A DNA stretch of 35,374 nucleotides, taken from assembly GCA_013214355.1 (NCBI GenBank), contig JABSSL010000117.1, positions 1 to 35,374 on the forward strand. Direction: 5' to 3'. Position 1 is the first letter of the stretch, and each line of letters begins with the position of its first letter. Under the pieces are notes generated by a model, which saw only the letters and a list, made by a program, of their open reading frames with translations, was not told the DNA's origin and ran no database searches. The DNA comes from Saprospiraceae bacterium. GTDB lineage: Bacteria; Bacteroidota; Bacteroidia; Chitinophagales; Saprospiraceae. Position numbers and translations under genes: made by a program. Of the stretch, positions 15,770-25,129 are shown in pieces.

Positions 15770-18700
15770 ATGAAACGACTCACGCTGGTGCTAGTCCTAG
15801 CTCTATCTACAATGGCTATGGCTTTCACCCAACAGAACACCAAGCTAGTCAATGGTACAGTGCAAGATGATGCTGGAGAACCCTTAATCGGGGCCACAAT
15901 CCTTGCTAAAGGAACGACGGTTGGAACCGTCACAGATTTTGATGGCAATTTCGCGCTCGAACTTCCTTCTGAAGCTCAAATTCTCATTTTTTCCTACACT
16001 GGTTATCAAACACAAGAAATCGAAATCGGTAATTCCACTCAGATTGATGTAGTACTCAGTACGGAAGAGGTACTCCTCAACGAAGTAGTAGTAGTGGGTT
16101 ATAATTCGGTAAAGAAGTCTGATTTGACTTCTTCTGTTTCCAAGGTTTCTGGGGAAGACTTGGTGGCTCAGCCGATTGGTAGTATCGATAATCTGTTGCA
16201 AGGTAGATCCACCGGTTTACAAGCTGTGGCACAGAATGGCCGACCCGGTGGAGCTGCTTACATCAGAATTCGAGGAGTAGGTTCTGTTAATGCCTCCAGT
16301 GAACCCTTATTCATGATTGATGGCGTACAAGTAACACAAACGGACTACAATGCATTGAATCCCAATGATGTAAAGGAAGTAACCGTACTAAAGGATGCTG
16401 GCGCTACTTCCATTTATGGGTCTAGGGCCTCCAATGGCGTAATCCTGATCACGACCAAAAAAGGGAATTCTGGCCAGAAACCCAAAATTGAGTATAGCTT
16501 CCAATACGGTCAGAAAGAAATGGTTGACATAGGTTTTGAAATGATGGATGGCGCACAGAAGCTTGACTATGAAGTAGCCCTAGGCGCCCGCTCACCAGAA
16601 AGTGCCGATGCCATACGTGCCAACCTAAGTTATCTAGATACCGATTGGGAGGATGTATTGCTACGCACCGGTAATGTGCGTTCCCACAACTTCTCGATCA
16701 ATGGCGGCAATGAGTTGGCTACATACTTTTTCTCCATGAGTTATTATGATGAAGACGGAATCTCTATCGCTTCTGATTTTAATCGGATATCTGGACGGCT
16801 GAATATGGATTTCCAAGTTTCAGATTGGTTGAAGATTGGTAATACCCTAAACATCAGTCAAACTGATGAAAATGAGCTACGTGACCGATTTAATGTACAG
16901 AACCCCTTCTACGCATTTTTGGGATATAACCCCTATGAGACAGAGTTTGAATACGATGCCGATGGCAACCTTAGATTAGATGAAAATGGAGAGCCCATTT
17001 TCAATAATACCAGTCAGGGATTCAGTATCTCAGAAGCACAACGCAACAACCCAGAGGATAATAAACGAACCAGTGCCATTGGTAATATTTATGCAGAGGC
17101 AAGCATTATCCCCGGTCTAACAGCACGTACCCAGATTGGTGGTAACTATCAAATATTCAGAAGAGAATACTACATCTATCCGGGCTCCGTGCTAGACGGC
17201 TATATTGGTGACCCAAATGCGCCTGGAAGTAAAACGGACAACGGTAGTGATCGCTTTATCTTTAACTGGACTAATACCCTGAATTACAATACCACTTTTG
17301 GGGAGGTGCACAACTTCGGAGCCTTGCTAGGAACTGAGTATTTTAAGCGTAGCTTAAGAGGCTTCCGTCTGGATGGTAAAGGTTTCCCTTCTTCTCAGTT
17401 TACGACCCAAGATAATGCAGCCGAAATTACCGGTGGGAATACCACACTAACGGAATGGGCATTATGGTCACAGTTTGGTGAAATGCGGTATAACTATGCC
17501 GGAAAATACTATGCAACCGCAAGTATTCGGCGTGATGGAAGCTCCCGGTTTGGTTCTGAAAATCAATTCGGTACTTTCTTTGCCGGTAGCTTAGCTTGGA
17601 ATATCGCAACCGAGAACTTCATGTCTTCCTTAGGCGCCTTTGATCAGCTAAAGTTACGCTTCTCAGCAGGTACCTCGGGGAATGAACCTACTAATCTATA
17701 CTGGCAAGGTACCTATGGTTTTGGCAGCTATATTGACCAAACGGCCTCTTTCCCAAATCAACTCTCTAATGCAAGTATCAAATGGGAAGAGAACTTCAAC
17801 TACAGTATCGGTATAGATTTCGGACTATATAATAATCGCATCTCAGGTAGTATTGACTATTACAACAGGAGAACCTATGACTTACTGTTCCCTAAACCTC
17901 TTTCCTCTACCACTGGCTGGGCTTCGCGTTTAGCTAACGTTGGTGAAATGTTGAATTCGGGGATTGAATTCGAGGTCATCGGTGACGTGGTGCGCCGCAA
18001 CGATCTTACGGTTTCCCTATATGGTAGTATTTCCACAAATCGAAATAAGATCACCAAGTTAGATAACAACGGGGAAGACATCATTAATGCCAACAGTGGC
18101 GTGAGTTTACTGAGAGAAGGGCTTCCTGTCAATACTTATTATTTAGTTCGCTCTGCCGGCGTAGATCCCGCTACTGGAGATCCTCTATTCCTGGATCAAA
18201 ATGGCAATGTGACGGACACCTACAGTTCAGACTTTGCGGTTGCCTTAGAAGACAAAGCCCCACAACCTACCTACTTCGGTTCTTTCGGTGCCAGAGTGCG
18301 TTACAAAGGCTTAGATCTTGATGCTAACTTCTATTATTCTGGTGGTAATCACGTCTATAATTTCATGTTGGCTACCCTCGAAAGTGATGGAGCCAATATC
18401 AATGTAAATCAGACGGTCAATTCCTTCAACTACTGGAAACAACCGGGTGATACGGGTGTACTTCCTAGGCCTGACATTACCAATAATGTCAATGGGTCTG
18501 ATCGCTACTTACAAAGAGCCGATTATATCCGCCTTCGAAACATAACCCTTGGCTATAATCTACCCCGTAAATGGTTAGATAAAGTGTACATGCAAAACCT
18601 GCGCTTATTTGTGCAAGGAACCAACTTGTACACCCATAATCCTTACTTCACCGGAGACCCAGAAGTTGGTCGAGGAAGTGAAGACTCCAACCTATTACTG

Positions 18701-18772
18701 CTTGGGGAATTTACTCTATTCTCCTATCCACAGACCTTGGGTTGGACAGTAGGTGCTAATGTTACTTTCTAG
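15770..18772 (+). CDS. SusC/RagA family TonB-dependent transporter (no STN domain)
   Basis: A 1000-aa outer-membrane transporter. The signal peptide MKRLTLVLVLALSTMAMA is followed by a carboxypeptidase-D-regulatory-like domain at about 25-105 (VNGTVQDDAGEPLIGATILA), then the TonB-box-like NEVVVVGYN, and the plug domain with the SusC signature VLKDAGATSIYGSRASNGVI. A ~750-residue barrel ends in LGWTVGANVTF with the aromatic terminal residue expected for BAM assembly. Unlike the minus-strand SusC it has no STN domain, so it should not signal through FecR. The susD start lies 28 bases after its stop. The substrate is unknown because no hydrolase or lyase gene accompanies it. Confidence 0.95.
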   Translation: MKRLTLVLVLALSTMAMAFTQQNTKLVNGTVQDDAGEPLIGATILAKGTTVGTVTDFDGNFALELPSEAQILIFSYTGYQTQEIEIGNSTQIDVVLSTEEVLLNEVVVVGYNSVKKSDLTSSVSKVSGEDLVAQPIGSIDNLLQGRSTGLQAVAQNGRPGGAAYIRIRGVGSVNASSEPLFMIDGVQVTQTDYNALNPNDVKEVTVLKDAGATSIYGSRASNGVILITTKKGNSGQKPKIEYSFQYGQKEMVDIGFEMMDGAQKLDYEVALGARSPESADAIRANLSYLDTDWEDVLLRTGNVRSHNFSINGGNELATYFFSMSYYDEDGISIASDFNRISGRLNMDFQVSDWLKIGNTLNISQTDENELRDRFNVQNPFYAFLGYNPYETEFEYDADGNLRLDENGEPIFNNTSQGFSISEAQRNNPEDNKRTSAIGNIYAEASIIPGLTARTQIGGNYQIFRREYYIYPGSVLDGYIGDPNAPGSKTDNGSDRFIFNWTNTLNYNTTFGEVHNFGALLGTEYFKRSLRGFRLDGKGFPSSQFTTQDNAAEITGGNTTLTEWALWSQFGEMRYNYAGKYYATASIRRDGSSRFGSENQFGTFFAGSLAWNIATENFMSSLGAFDQLKLRFSAGTSGNEPTNLYWQGTYGFGSYIDQTASFPNQLSNASIKWEENFNYSIGIDFGLYNNRISGSIDYYNRRTYDLLFPKPLSSTTGWASRLANVGEMLNSGIEFEVIGDVVRRNDLTVSLYGSISTNRNKITKLDNNGEDIINANSGVSLLREGLPVNTYYLVRSAGVDPATGDPLFLDQNGNVTDTYSSDFAVALEDKAPQPTYFGSFGARVRYKGLDLDANFYYSGGNHVYNFMLATLESDGANINVNQTVNSFNYWKQPGDTGVLPRPDITNNVNGSDRYLQRADYIRLRNITLGYNLPRKWLDKVYMQNLRLFVQGTNLYTHNPYFTGDPEVGRGSEDSNLLLLGEFTLFSYPQTLGWTVGANVTF

Positions 18773-18800
18773 GGATCGGTTCACCACAACAAAAAATACA

Positions 18801-20225
18801 ATGAAGTATTCAATATATAAATCATTCATCTTTTTAATGATGCTAGGGGTAGTTAGCTGCGCTGAAAAGCTTGAACTCAGCCCCAATAACAGCCTGGATA
18901 CCGGGCAGGCCTTGCAACAACCTTCCGACTTCACGAATGCCATCAAGGGCGTTTATTCACGCTTTAGAATAGGAACGTACTGGGGTGGTTGGTACCAGAT
19001 TGTACCGGATGTTCTTTCCGATAATTTGATCCTTAATTCTGAAGGCCGAAATAGCAAACAGGGCTTACATTATTGGAACTATAGCGGTACCAATACTTGG
19101 GCTGGCCTTTGGACCAACGGCTACCTAGTAGCCTATCGAGCCAATTCAATCTTGGAAAATCTAGCATCACTAGCGGATGGAGATTTCAAGAATAATATCC
19201 AAGGGGAGGCGCTGGCCTTGCGCGCGCTGGCTCACTTCGATATGACCCGGGTATTTGCCAAACTGCCACAACAGGCAGCAGCTGGAGATCTCGGTGTGCC
19301 TTTTGTGACTAGTACCGATGTTACTTTGCAGCCCAGCAGGCCCAGCGTCCAGGAAACTTACGATAAAATCGTGGCAGACCTTGAACAGGCCAAAAGCTTG
19401 ATTGGTACGGATAATGGAACCGGGAGATTAGACAGATCCTCCGTCAATGCCCTACTATCGAGGGTTTATTTATATGCCGGTCAATACGATCAAGCAGCAA
19501 CCGCAGCTTCTGCAGCCATCGGCGAAGGAGGGACGATTACAAGCCGAAGCAACTTTGAAAGCCTGTGGAAGGATGAGTTAGAACAAGGTATCAACTTTAA
19601 GATTCGCATTACGGAAGCTGATGGTAATGCCATTGGTACACAGTATAGTCAAACTGGAGCAGCCGGTGTGCGTTCCGAATACAATGTAGATTTTTCTTTG
19701 TATCAGCTATATCAAGACACGGATATCCGTAAATCTGCCTACTTCTTTGTAGGTCCATTTGCCAGCAAAGAATTCATCCATATATCTAAATATTTTGGCC
19801 GTACAACCGGATCCCTGAATATCGTTGATGCTAAGCTGATTCGTTGGGAGGAAGTATACCTAAGTCGTGCGGAAGCCTTTGCGGAGTTGGGAAAAGAGGT
19901 GGATGCTTTGGCTGATCTCGATGCGGTTCGTGCTGAACGTTACGAGAATTTCATATCTGGTAACGAAACTGGGCAAGCGCTAAAAGATGCCATTGCCCTA
20001 GAAAGAAGGTTGGAACTGGCTTTTGAAGGTCATCGATTCTTCGATCTCAAACGCAAGGGTTTAGCCATCAGTCGTTCTTCATTCGGAGACGAGTCTAATG
20101 GCGGCGGCGTTTCACTTCCAGCTGATGTTCTAGAGATGTCGGCGGGGGATCAAAGATTCCAACTTCCGATTCCTCAAGCTGAACTTAACGCCAATCCTAA
20201 TATGGAGCAAAATCCAGGCTATTAG
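18801..20225 (+). CDS. SusD/RagB family outer-membrane lipoprotein
   Basis: A 474-aa surface substrate-binding lipoprotein, partner of the SusC just upstream. The open frame begins at 18753 inside susC, but ATG 18801 starts the lipoprotein signal MKYSIYKSFIFLMMLGVVS before the acylated Cys. Family features are TPR-like helices (GEALALRALAHFDMTRVFAK), ALERRLELAFEGHRFFDLKR near 385-405, and the terminal NANPNMEQNPGY. It is shorter than the other SusD here (596 aa), which points to a different and probably smaller ligand. Confidence 0.94.
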   Translation: MKYSIYKSFIFLMMLGVVSCAEKLELSPNNSLDTGQALQQPSDFTNAIKGVYSRFRIGTYWGGWYQIVPDVLSDNLILNSEGRNSKQGLHYWNYSGTNTWAGLWTNGYLVAYRANSILENLASLADGDFKNNIQGEALALRALAHFDMTRVFAKLPQQAAAGDLGVPFVTSTDVTLQPSRPSVQETYDKIVADLEQAKSLIGTDNGTGRLDRSSVNALLSRVYLYAGQYDQAATAASAAIGEGGTITSRSNFESLWKDELEQGINFKIRITEADGNAIGTQYSQTGAAGVRSEYNVDFSLYQLYQDTDIRKSAYFFVGPFASKEFIHISKYFGRTTGSLNIVDAKLIRWEEVYLSRAEAFAELGKEVDALADLDAVRAERYENFISGNETGQALKDAIALERRLELAFEGHRFFDLKRKGLAISRSSFGDESNGGGVSLPADVLEMSAGDQRFQLPIPQAELNANPNMEQNPGY

Positions 20226-20429
20226 ACTGCCTGAGTAAAAATACATCCAGTGCCTTTCAAGTTGTGGCCCGCCGGCTGCCCTTGAGAGAGACTGAAGAGT
20301 GAGGAGATTTCAGGGCGATGAGACTTTGCGTCTTTCAGGAATAAGAATCCTACTTCATACTAATCCATCTACCATGAAAACCCAATGTGGAGTCTTGGAA
20401 TTTCTCTCACTCCTTTTGAGCATATAAAA

Positions 20430-21299
20430 ATGAACATCATGAATCTATTCTATAAATATCTTCGAATTTTATCATTTGGTATACTAGCCACCCTCTTTAG
20501 CTCTTGTGAGAATGTACCCGACGTTTTAAACTATGTGGGAGAGGACTTTTATCGATTTGCAAGCTCGACGAGTACGATTGCTGAAAACTCTCCAGATCCC
20601 ATTAGCATTCCCGTAATATTTACCTCCAAAGCTGGTTCATCAGGCAGTGGAACCATCCAATTTGAGGTGAGTGGCGGCGAAGAGGGGGTCGATTATACTT
20701 TAGTTAATGCGGATAAGTCCCTTAGCATCAGTAGTGGTAATGGTTTCCAAGGACTGATCCAGATTCAACCCCTAGATAACTCAGAAAGTAGTGATACTGA
20801 TATTGAGCTCACTATCACACTGCTCAACGGCAGCAATGGGACGATCGGCTTCCCTGGCCCAGACAATACCAATACGGCATCTCACATACTTACTATCATT
20901 GACGATGACTGCCCCGTTATCCCAATTGGAGGAACCTATGCTGCGGTGGCACGCGGTACTTCTACAGACGGATGTTGCACGGACGAGATTACTGGTTTTC
21001 AGGCTGAAATTACCATTACCGATAATGGCGATGGAAGTTTTACCTTGAATGACTTCAGTGGAGGAATTTACTTAGAATGGTATGATGTGTATGGCATTAC
21101 CTCTCAGGACCAATCTCCGGCCACCTTTACTATCGATGATCCGGTCAATAATACCATCGCCTTTGTGGCTGGTTCGGGAGAGCCTTTCGGCGAAAGTTTA
21201 TCCGCCACTGGTACCTACGACCCATGCACCGGTAACATCAGTTATTCCTGGCAGAACGGCTGGGGAGATGAAGGTGATGTAAGCTTGAGTTTGAAATAA
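20430..21299 (+). CDS. uncharacterised surface lipoprotein, third gene of the second susCD locus
   Basis: A 289-aa lipoprotein with signal MNIMNLFYKYLRILSFGILA running to the lipobox FSSC; ATG 20439 is an alternative start. Residues ~30-145 look like a Calx-beta/DUF4843-type beta-sandwich (TIAENSPDPISIPVIFTSKA, ending LTIIDDDCP). Residues ~150-289 form a second beta-rich domain with GGTYAAVARGTSTDGCCTDE, YDPCTGNISYSW and Cys residues that could pair. Third-position lipoproteins in susCD loci usually bind ligand at the cell surface, and that role is inferred here. It starts 204 bases after susD and is followed by a clear terminator, so it closes the operon. Confidence 0.8.
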   Translation: MNIMNLFYKYLRILSFGILATLFSSCENVPDVLNYVGEDFYRFASSTSTIAENSPDPISIPVIFTSKAGSSGSGTIQFEVSGGEEGVDYTLVNADKSLSISSGNGFQGLIQIQPLDNSESSDTDIELTITLLNGSNGTIGFPGPDNTNTASHILTIIDDDCPVIPIGGTYAAVARGTSTDGCCTDEITGFQAEITITDNGDGSFTLNDFSGGIYLEWYDVYGITSQDQSPATFTIDDPVNNTIAFVAGSGEPFGESLSATGTYDPCTGNISYSWQNGWGDEGDVSLSLK

Positions 21300-21331
21300 A
21301 AAGGACTAATCTTTACTTTCAGCAAATATTT

Positions 21332-21366
21332 GAAGACACCGGTAAAAAGCTGGTGTCTTCTTTTGT
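21332..21366 (+). terminator. Rho-independent terminator of the second susCD operon
   Basis: A 9-bp perfect stem, GAAGACACC (21332-21340) with GGTGTCTTC (21352-21360), an 11-base loop, then TTTTG on the plus strand. It lies 33 bases after the lipoprotein stop. Confidence 0.8.
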
Positions 21367-21396
21367 TTCTCCCTCCCTCCTACCGCCAGAAGAAGT

Positions 21397-21404
21397 TATC
21401 TTTG
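21397..21404 (+). promoter_or_regulatory. candidate -7 element for the DUF192 gene
   Basis: TATCTTTG is a full match to TAnnTTTG, 37 bases before the ATG at 21441. The -33 TTG is not obvious. Confidence 0.45.
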
Positions 21405-21440
21405 CCATCCTTATTCAATAATACCCAATGAAATCTCAAC

Positions 21441-21995
21441 ATGGCAAAGAAAACATCTAATAAGAAAAAGACTAAAGCCAAATCTCGTCCAACTCCAAAA
21501 CCCGTCCAGTCTCCCAAACAACGCCGGCTGGGATACCTGATCTTATTGCTTCTACTCCCCATTGCGGGCGGCATCATTTACTCAACCCTTCCGTCAAAAC
21601 CCAAGGTGGGGCCCCAGTTCATCAAGGAAGGTGAACTACAATTCTTACAGGCTGAACAGGATAGTATTGTTGAAGAAATCGATATAGAAATTGCCGATAC
21701 ACCCGACACCCGCACACAAGGCCTGATGTGGCGCAGGTCTATGGAGGATAACCAAGGGATGCTCTTCATTATGGAGGAAAACGAACCACAAAGTTTCTGG
21801 ATGTTAAATACCTATATCTCTTTGGACATTATCTATGTCAATGAAGACAAAGAAATTGTATCCATTCGCGCTAACACTACACCTCAATCTACCCAGTCTG
21901 TCCCCTCGGGCGCGCCTGCCAAATATGTGGTGGAGGTAAATGCTGGATTTGCAGCCAAGCATGGTCTTGAAGTGGGAGACAGAATTGCTTGGTAA
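21441..21995 (+). CDS. DUF192 family protein, membrane-anchored
   Basis: A 184-aa protein. The first 28 residues are very basic (KKTSNKKKTKAKSR), followed by one hydrophobic segment at about 31-49 (LGYLILLLLLPIAGGIIYS), giving a signal anchor or uncleaved signal with the rest outside the cytoplasm. Residues ~75-184 are the DUF192 fold, with the hallmark TRTQGLMWRRSMEDNQGMLF, FWMLNTYISLDIIYV and VVEVNAGFAAKHGLEVGDRI. The biochemical role of DUF192 is not established. It is monocistronic, between a terminator and a convergent hairpin. Confidence 0.9.
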   Translation: MAKKTSNKKKTKAKSRPTPKPVQSPKQRRLGYLILLLLLPIAGGIIYSTLPSKPKVGPQFIKEGELQFLQAEQDSIVEEIDIEIADTPDTRTQGLMWRRSMEDNQGMLFIMEENEPQSFWMLNTYISLDIIYVNEDKEIVSIRANTTPQSTQSVPSGAPAKYVVEVNAGFAAKHGLEVGDRIAW

Positions 21996-22015
21996 GATAG
22001 AATGATGCTATGACC

Positions 22016-22051
22016 AAAAAAGCCCGCTATCCATGAATAGCGGGCTTTTTT
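22016..22051. terminator. bidirectional terminator between the DUF192 and OmpA genes
   Basis: A perfect stem with A-tract and T-tract flanks: left arm AAAAAAGCCCGCTA (22016-22029), 8-base loop, right arm TAGCGGGCTTTTTT (22038-22051). It has a U tract in both directions and lies between two convergent stop codons. Confidence 0.92.
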
Positions 22052-22072
22052 GACCGGATCTGTCCCTCAGGA

Positions 22073-23548
22073 TTAATATCCAGAGCGAGAGTCGGAACCT
22101 GGACTAGGAGGATCCATTTCTACATCGCTAGCCGTTGCTACTCTGAATTCTACCCGACGGTTCATGTAGCTGGCACTACGTGGTACTAAAGCATTTTCTT
22201 TACCCCCGTACTGCAACACAAAGCGTCCTCTACCAATGCTATGGTTAGTAGACAAGTGCTCAATCACTGCCTTGGCACGTTGGTAAGAAAGTAAGTTATT
22301 ATAAGACTCAGGGCCCGTTTGATCGGTATAGCCAGAAACGACCAAGCGTAGATTAGGGTTTCCTTTCATCATGCGACCGATACTAGCCAAAGTTCCATAA
22401 TCCGAATACTTAACCGTAGATTGATCAGAACCAAAGTGGATCATCGGCAAGAACCATTCCGCCACTGAACTTGCTGATTCAGTCAACTGATAGCGAGCTA
22501 AAGCTTCATCAATCATTTCCTGTACACGCTGTTCTGTGACTCCACCGCCACCACCATTCACACCTCCAGGTCCTGGACGACCACCGCCTGGCAATGGATT
22601 AACTACTACACCTTCTGCATCTACTTCTTCACCAGCTCTTGGTGGGTAGTAAGGTTCTCTATCACGGTAATCTGGCACTCCATCTTTATCACTATCTAAT
22701 GTTCGACCCTTAGTATCTACCGTTGCATTCGGTGGAGTATTAGGTTCCTGATCCACAATATCAAGTACCCCATCTCGGTCAGAATCGGCTAAAGCCTCAT
22801 CTGTCTTTGCTTTCACATCGGCAATATCGTCCATGATACTCTCCATCGGATTTGCCCAATACAGGGGTTCTGATTGGTTAGATGGATTTCCTATGTTGTA
22901 ATTGATCCGGACATTACTGTAGTTTACAATGTCACGGAATGGAGATCGCACGCCCATCTCTAATTCTGAACCGTCAAGCAAATCTGCTCGGCGACCGAAC
23001 AGTAGCATCGCTTGATGCTCTACTCCAATATTCAGGCGTTTACTGATCCGAATGGCTACACCTGCTCCCAGACCGGCATGCGGTGTAAATTTACGAGGAA
23101 TGATATTCCCCATGCGTTGAGGAGTATTTTCATTGAAGAAGTCCGATTTGAAAGAATTCACTCCGGCACCCCCCATTATATAATAATTGGAATTTCTAAC
23201 TGCTTTATCAAAACGGAAGTTGTTCAAGCTCAATACGCCCCATCCCGTTCCCGAAAACCAATCCGTCGTATATCTTCTTACCGCGTTTTCCCCCTTTGCT
23301 TGTCCCATCATGAAATCAGCCCGCAAGGAGAAAATATAGTCTGTAGCTTTTCTGACGTGGACACCGTAAGCGTATCCGAATTTGGAAGGTACATCACCGG
23401 CAAGAAAGAAATAGCCGCCATTCGCCCCGACTTCCCACATATTACTGGGCTTTGGTTGTTTGTCTTTCTTATCGCCTTTTTGTGCAAAAATTGTGGTAGT
23501 GAAGGTAAAGCTTAGTAAGGCTACTAAGAGCGTAATTGACTTTGTCAT
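22073..23548 (-). CDS. OmpA family outer-membrane protein with TSP3 repeats
   Basis: A 491-aa protein that should tie the outer membrane to peptidoglycan. The signal peptide covers residues 1-22. Residues ~35-225 are an 8-strand-type beta-barrel. Two calcium-binding thrombospondin type 3 repeats follow (DSDRDGVLDIVDQEP 256-269, DSDKDGVPDYRDREP 285-299). A Gly/Pro-rich linker (about 318-337) leads to an OmpA C-terminal domain at 365-472, with the peptidoglycan-contact residues D409 (VVSGYTDQTGPESYN) and R424 (SYQRAKAVIEHL). No TPR or PorE-like architecture is present, so it is treated as a general OmpA protein. It is monocistronic, with a candidate promoter at 23759-23789. Confidence 0.93.
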   Translation of the reverse strand: MTKSITLLVALLSFTFTTTIFAQKGDKKDKQPKPSNMWEVGANGGYFFLAGDVPSKFGYAYGVHVRKATDYIFSLRADFMMGQAKGENAVRRYTTDWFSGTGWGVLSLNNFRFDKAVRNSNYYIMGGAGVNSFKSDFFNENTPQRMGNIIPRKFTPHAGLGAGVAIRISKRLNIGVEHQAMLLFGRRADLLDGSELEMGVRSPFRDIVNYSNVRINYNIGNPSNQSEPLYWANPMESIMDDIADVKAKTDEALADSDRDGVLDIVDQEPNTPPNATVDTKGRTLDSDKDGVPDYRDREPYYPPRAGEEVDAEGVVVNPLPGGGRPGPGGVNGGGGGVTEQRVQEMIDEALARYQLTESASSVAEWFLPMIHFGSDQSTVKYSDYGTLASIGRMMKGNPNLRLVVSGYTDQTGPESYNNLLSYQRAKAVIEHLSTNHSIGRGRFVLQYGGKENALVPRSASYMNRRVEFRVATASDVEMDPPSPGSDSRSGY

Positions 23549-23758
23549 AGGGAATAGAATTTTAAATCAGTTCATGGAATAAAGAGGACAAAATATTAAA
23601 CAAAAAGGTCTGACGCCTAAATCGCCAAACCTCTTATATCTTTCGTGGATATCGATTTGTTCAATTTAAGTTTTCTCATAACATGAGGTTTGTCAACCCC
23701 GTCCTTGCTATATATTCCGTCTTGGCAGGGTCCTCAAACTGAGTACCGCTACATCCTG

Positions 23759-23789
23759 CAAATCTACGTCATATTCTTGGTTGTTCCAA
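23759..23789 (-). promoter_or_regulatory. candidate promoter for the OmpA gene
   Basis: Read on minus: TTG (23787-23789), a 20-base spacer, then TAGATTTG (23759-23766), matching the Bacteroidota TTG-N(17-23)-TAnnTTTG pattern. It implies a 5' leader of roughly 200 bases, which is common for abundant OmpA mRNAs. Confidence 0.45.
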
Positions 23790-23953
23790 TTGAATTTTAA
23801 GCAAAGGCCATGTTCTGCAGGAATGCTGGTCTTAAATGCCAGATTGCGGTGACTAAATCTTATCAAATATTGTTATATCTGATTTTTACTTTTTTTAATG
23901 TTTTAGGTTTCAATTTTCCATTTTTTTCTTGGTTCTACGGGGCTTTCAGATGA

Positions 23954-23983
23954 TTGGGGATGCTAAAATAAATCTTACATTTG
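23954..23983 (+). promoter_or_regulatory. candidate promoter for the arginase-fold gene
   Basis: TTG (23954-23956), a 19-base spacer, TACATTTG (23976-23983): both halves match the Bacteroidota consensus. The implied start lies about 30 bases before ATG 24023. Confidence 0.6.
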
Positions 23984-24022
23984 CCCTGATCTTTACCGAT
24001 CCTATTTTTAAAACTCCTAGGC

Positions 24023-25126
24023 ATGTTTGAAAATTGGCTCCAACCACTGAAGCTTTCTGAACTTGAACTTCCGGACTTGCAAGCCTATCAATTGGGCAAG
24101 CACATCCAGCAATTTAAAGGCAACAACAAACAATTGGGTAGAGCACAGATAGCTCTGATCGGTGCCAACACCAGCGGGACCAATGCGATTCGCCAAGCCT
24201 TATACCAGATGAGTTTCCCTTTTGACAAACTCAAGGTGGTGGACTTAGGCAATACGCGCAAATCTACCCCCTCCTTCATCACGCCTTTACTCCGAGAATT
24301 ACGAGAGCACGATATTTTCCCCATCCTGCTAGGAGACCATCCCCAACTTAATCTCGCTCAATTCAATGCGCTAAAGACCACTCGCACCGCCATTAGCATC
24401 AACCTAGTTGATGAGCGGATTCCCTACACAGTGGAGGCAGAAGAAGAAGGAATCTACTATCTACACCGACTTTTTGCACGAAAACGCCCACAGTTATTCC
24501 ACTTTAGTGTGATTGGCTGCCAGGGGCACTATCTGAGGTCCAATACCATAAGTTTTATGGAAGAGCGGCACTATGAATTCCTGGGCGTAGGAAAAGCTAA
24601 AGCTGACCTCTCTGAGCTGGAACCCATTATCCGAGATGCCGACCTCATGGGCTTTCACCTGTCTGCCTTGAAAGGGGCAGAAGTTCCGGGACAGGCTACA
24701 CCAAGCCCGAGTGGATTTACGGTCGAAGAAGCTTGCCAAATCTGTCGCTACGCTGGGCTAAGCGATAAATTAGGTGCATTTGGAATCTATGGATACTGGC
24801 CAGAACACGATGTGAATCAACTGAGCGCCCAGGCGGTGGCACAGATGCTTTGGTATTTCATGGAAGGCTTCTATAATCGACAAAATGACTATCCGCTAAG
24901 TAACGATGGGCTCGTGGAGTACATCGTTGACGTCAAGAACCTTGCATTCCAACTGGTATTTTGGAAGAGTAAGAAAACGGGAAGATGGTGGATACAAGTG
25001 CCCGTAAAGACTGCCAAAAGGTTGCAGCGACATCGCCTAATTCCTTGTTCCTACACTGACTATCGGAAAGCTTGCCAGGATGAACTCCCTGATCGTTTGT
25101 TCAACGCCTTTCGACGCTTTGCTTAG
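24023..25126 (+). CDS. arginase/formimidoylglutamase-fold protein, metal site degenerate
   Basis: A 367-aa protein with the order of segments of the ureohydrolase (arginase/agmatinase/formimidoylglutamase) fold. Of the binuclear Mn ligands only the first survives: ILLGDH in place of xGGDH. The DxHxD motif reads INLVDE (Asp to Asn, His to Val, Asp to Glu), and the later SFDxD motif reads GFHLSA (Asp to His, Asp to Ser). The downstream family segment EVPGQATPSPSGFTVEEACQ is well kept, so the fold is intact while catalysis looks lost. A C-terminal ~80-residue extension is basic and aromatic (LAFQLVFWKSKKTGRWWIQV). It is next to murF-gldJ, tail to tail. Automatic annotation would probably call it formimidoylglutamase; no hut genes are present, so that function is doubtful. 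Confidence 0.8.
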   Translation: MFENWLQPLKLSELELPDLQAYQLGKHIQQFKGNNKQLGRAQIALIGANTSGTNAIRQALYQMSFPFDKLKVVDLGNTRKSTPSFITPLLRELREHDIFPILLGDHPQLNLAQFNALKTTRTAISINLVDERIPYTVEAEEEGIYYLHRLFARKRPQLFHFSVIGCQGHYLRSNTISFMEERHYEFLGVGKAKADLSELEPIIRDADLMGFHLSALKGAEVPGQATPSPSGFTVEEACQICRYAGLSDKLGAFGIYGYWPEHDVNQLSAQAVAQMLWYFMEGFYNRQNDYPLSNDGLVEYIVDVKNLAFQLVFWKSKKTGRWWIQVPVKTAKRLQRHRLIPCSYTDYRKACQDELPDRLFNAFRRFA

Positions 25127-25129
25127 AGT

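Larger units (their letters stand above)
23549..24022. other. 474-base divergent intergenic region (OmpA gene minus, arginase-fold gene plus)
   Basis: No gene is seen. It contains a candidate promoter on each strand (entered separately). Between them lies AT-rich sequence with T-runs around 23880-23935. Confidence 0.4.

Noticed and set aside
20374-20427. 17-codon frame MKTQCGVLEFLSLLLSI just before the third lipoprotein gene, as a leader peptide.
   Set aside because: There is no attenuator structure or repeated regulatory codon; chance is sufficient.
22073-23548. Calling the OmpA/TSP3 protein PorE of the T9SS.
   Set aside because: PorE has TPR and carboxypeptidase-regulatory segments before the OmpA domain; here there is a beta-barrel and TSP3 linker.
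24023-25126. Calling this gene hutG (formimidoylglutamase) outright.
   Set aside because: The DxHxD and DxD metal ligands are replaced and no histidine-degradation genes are near.
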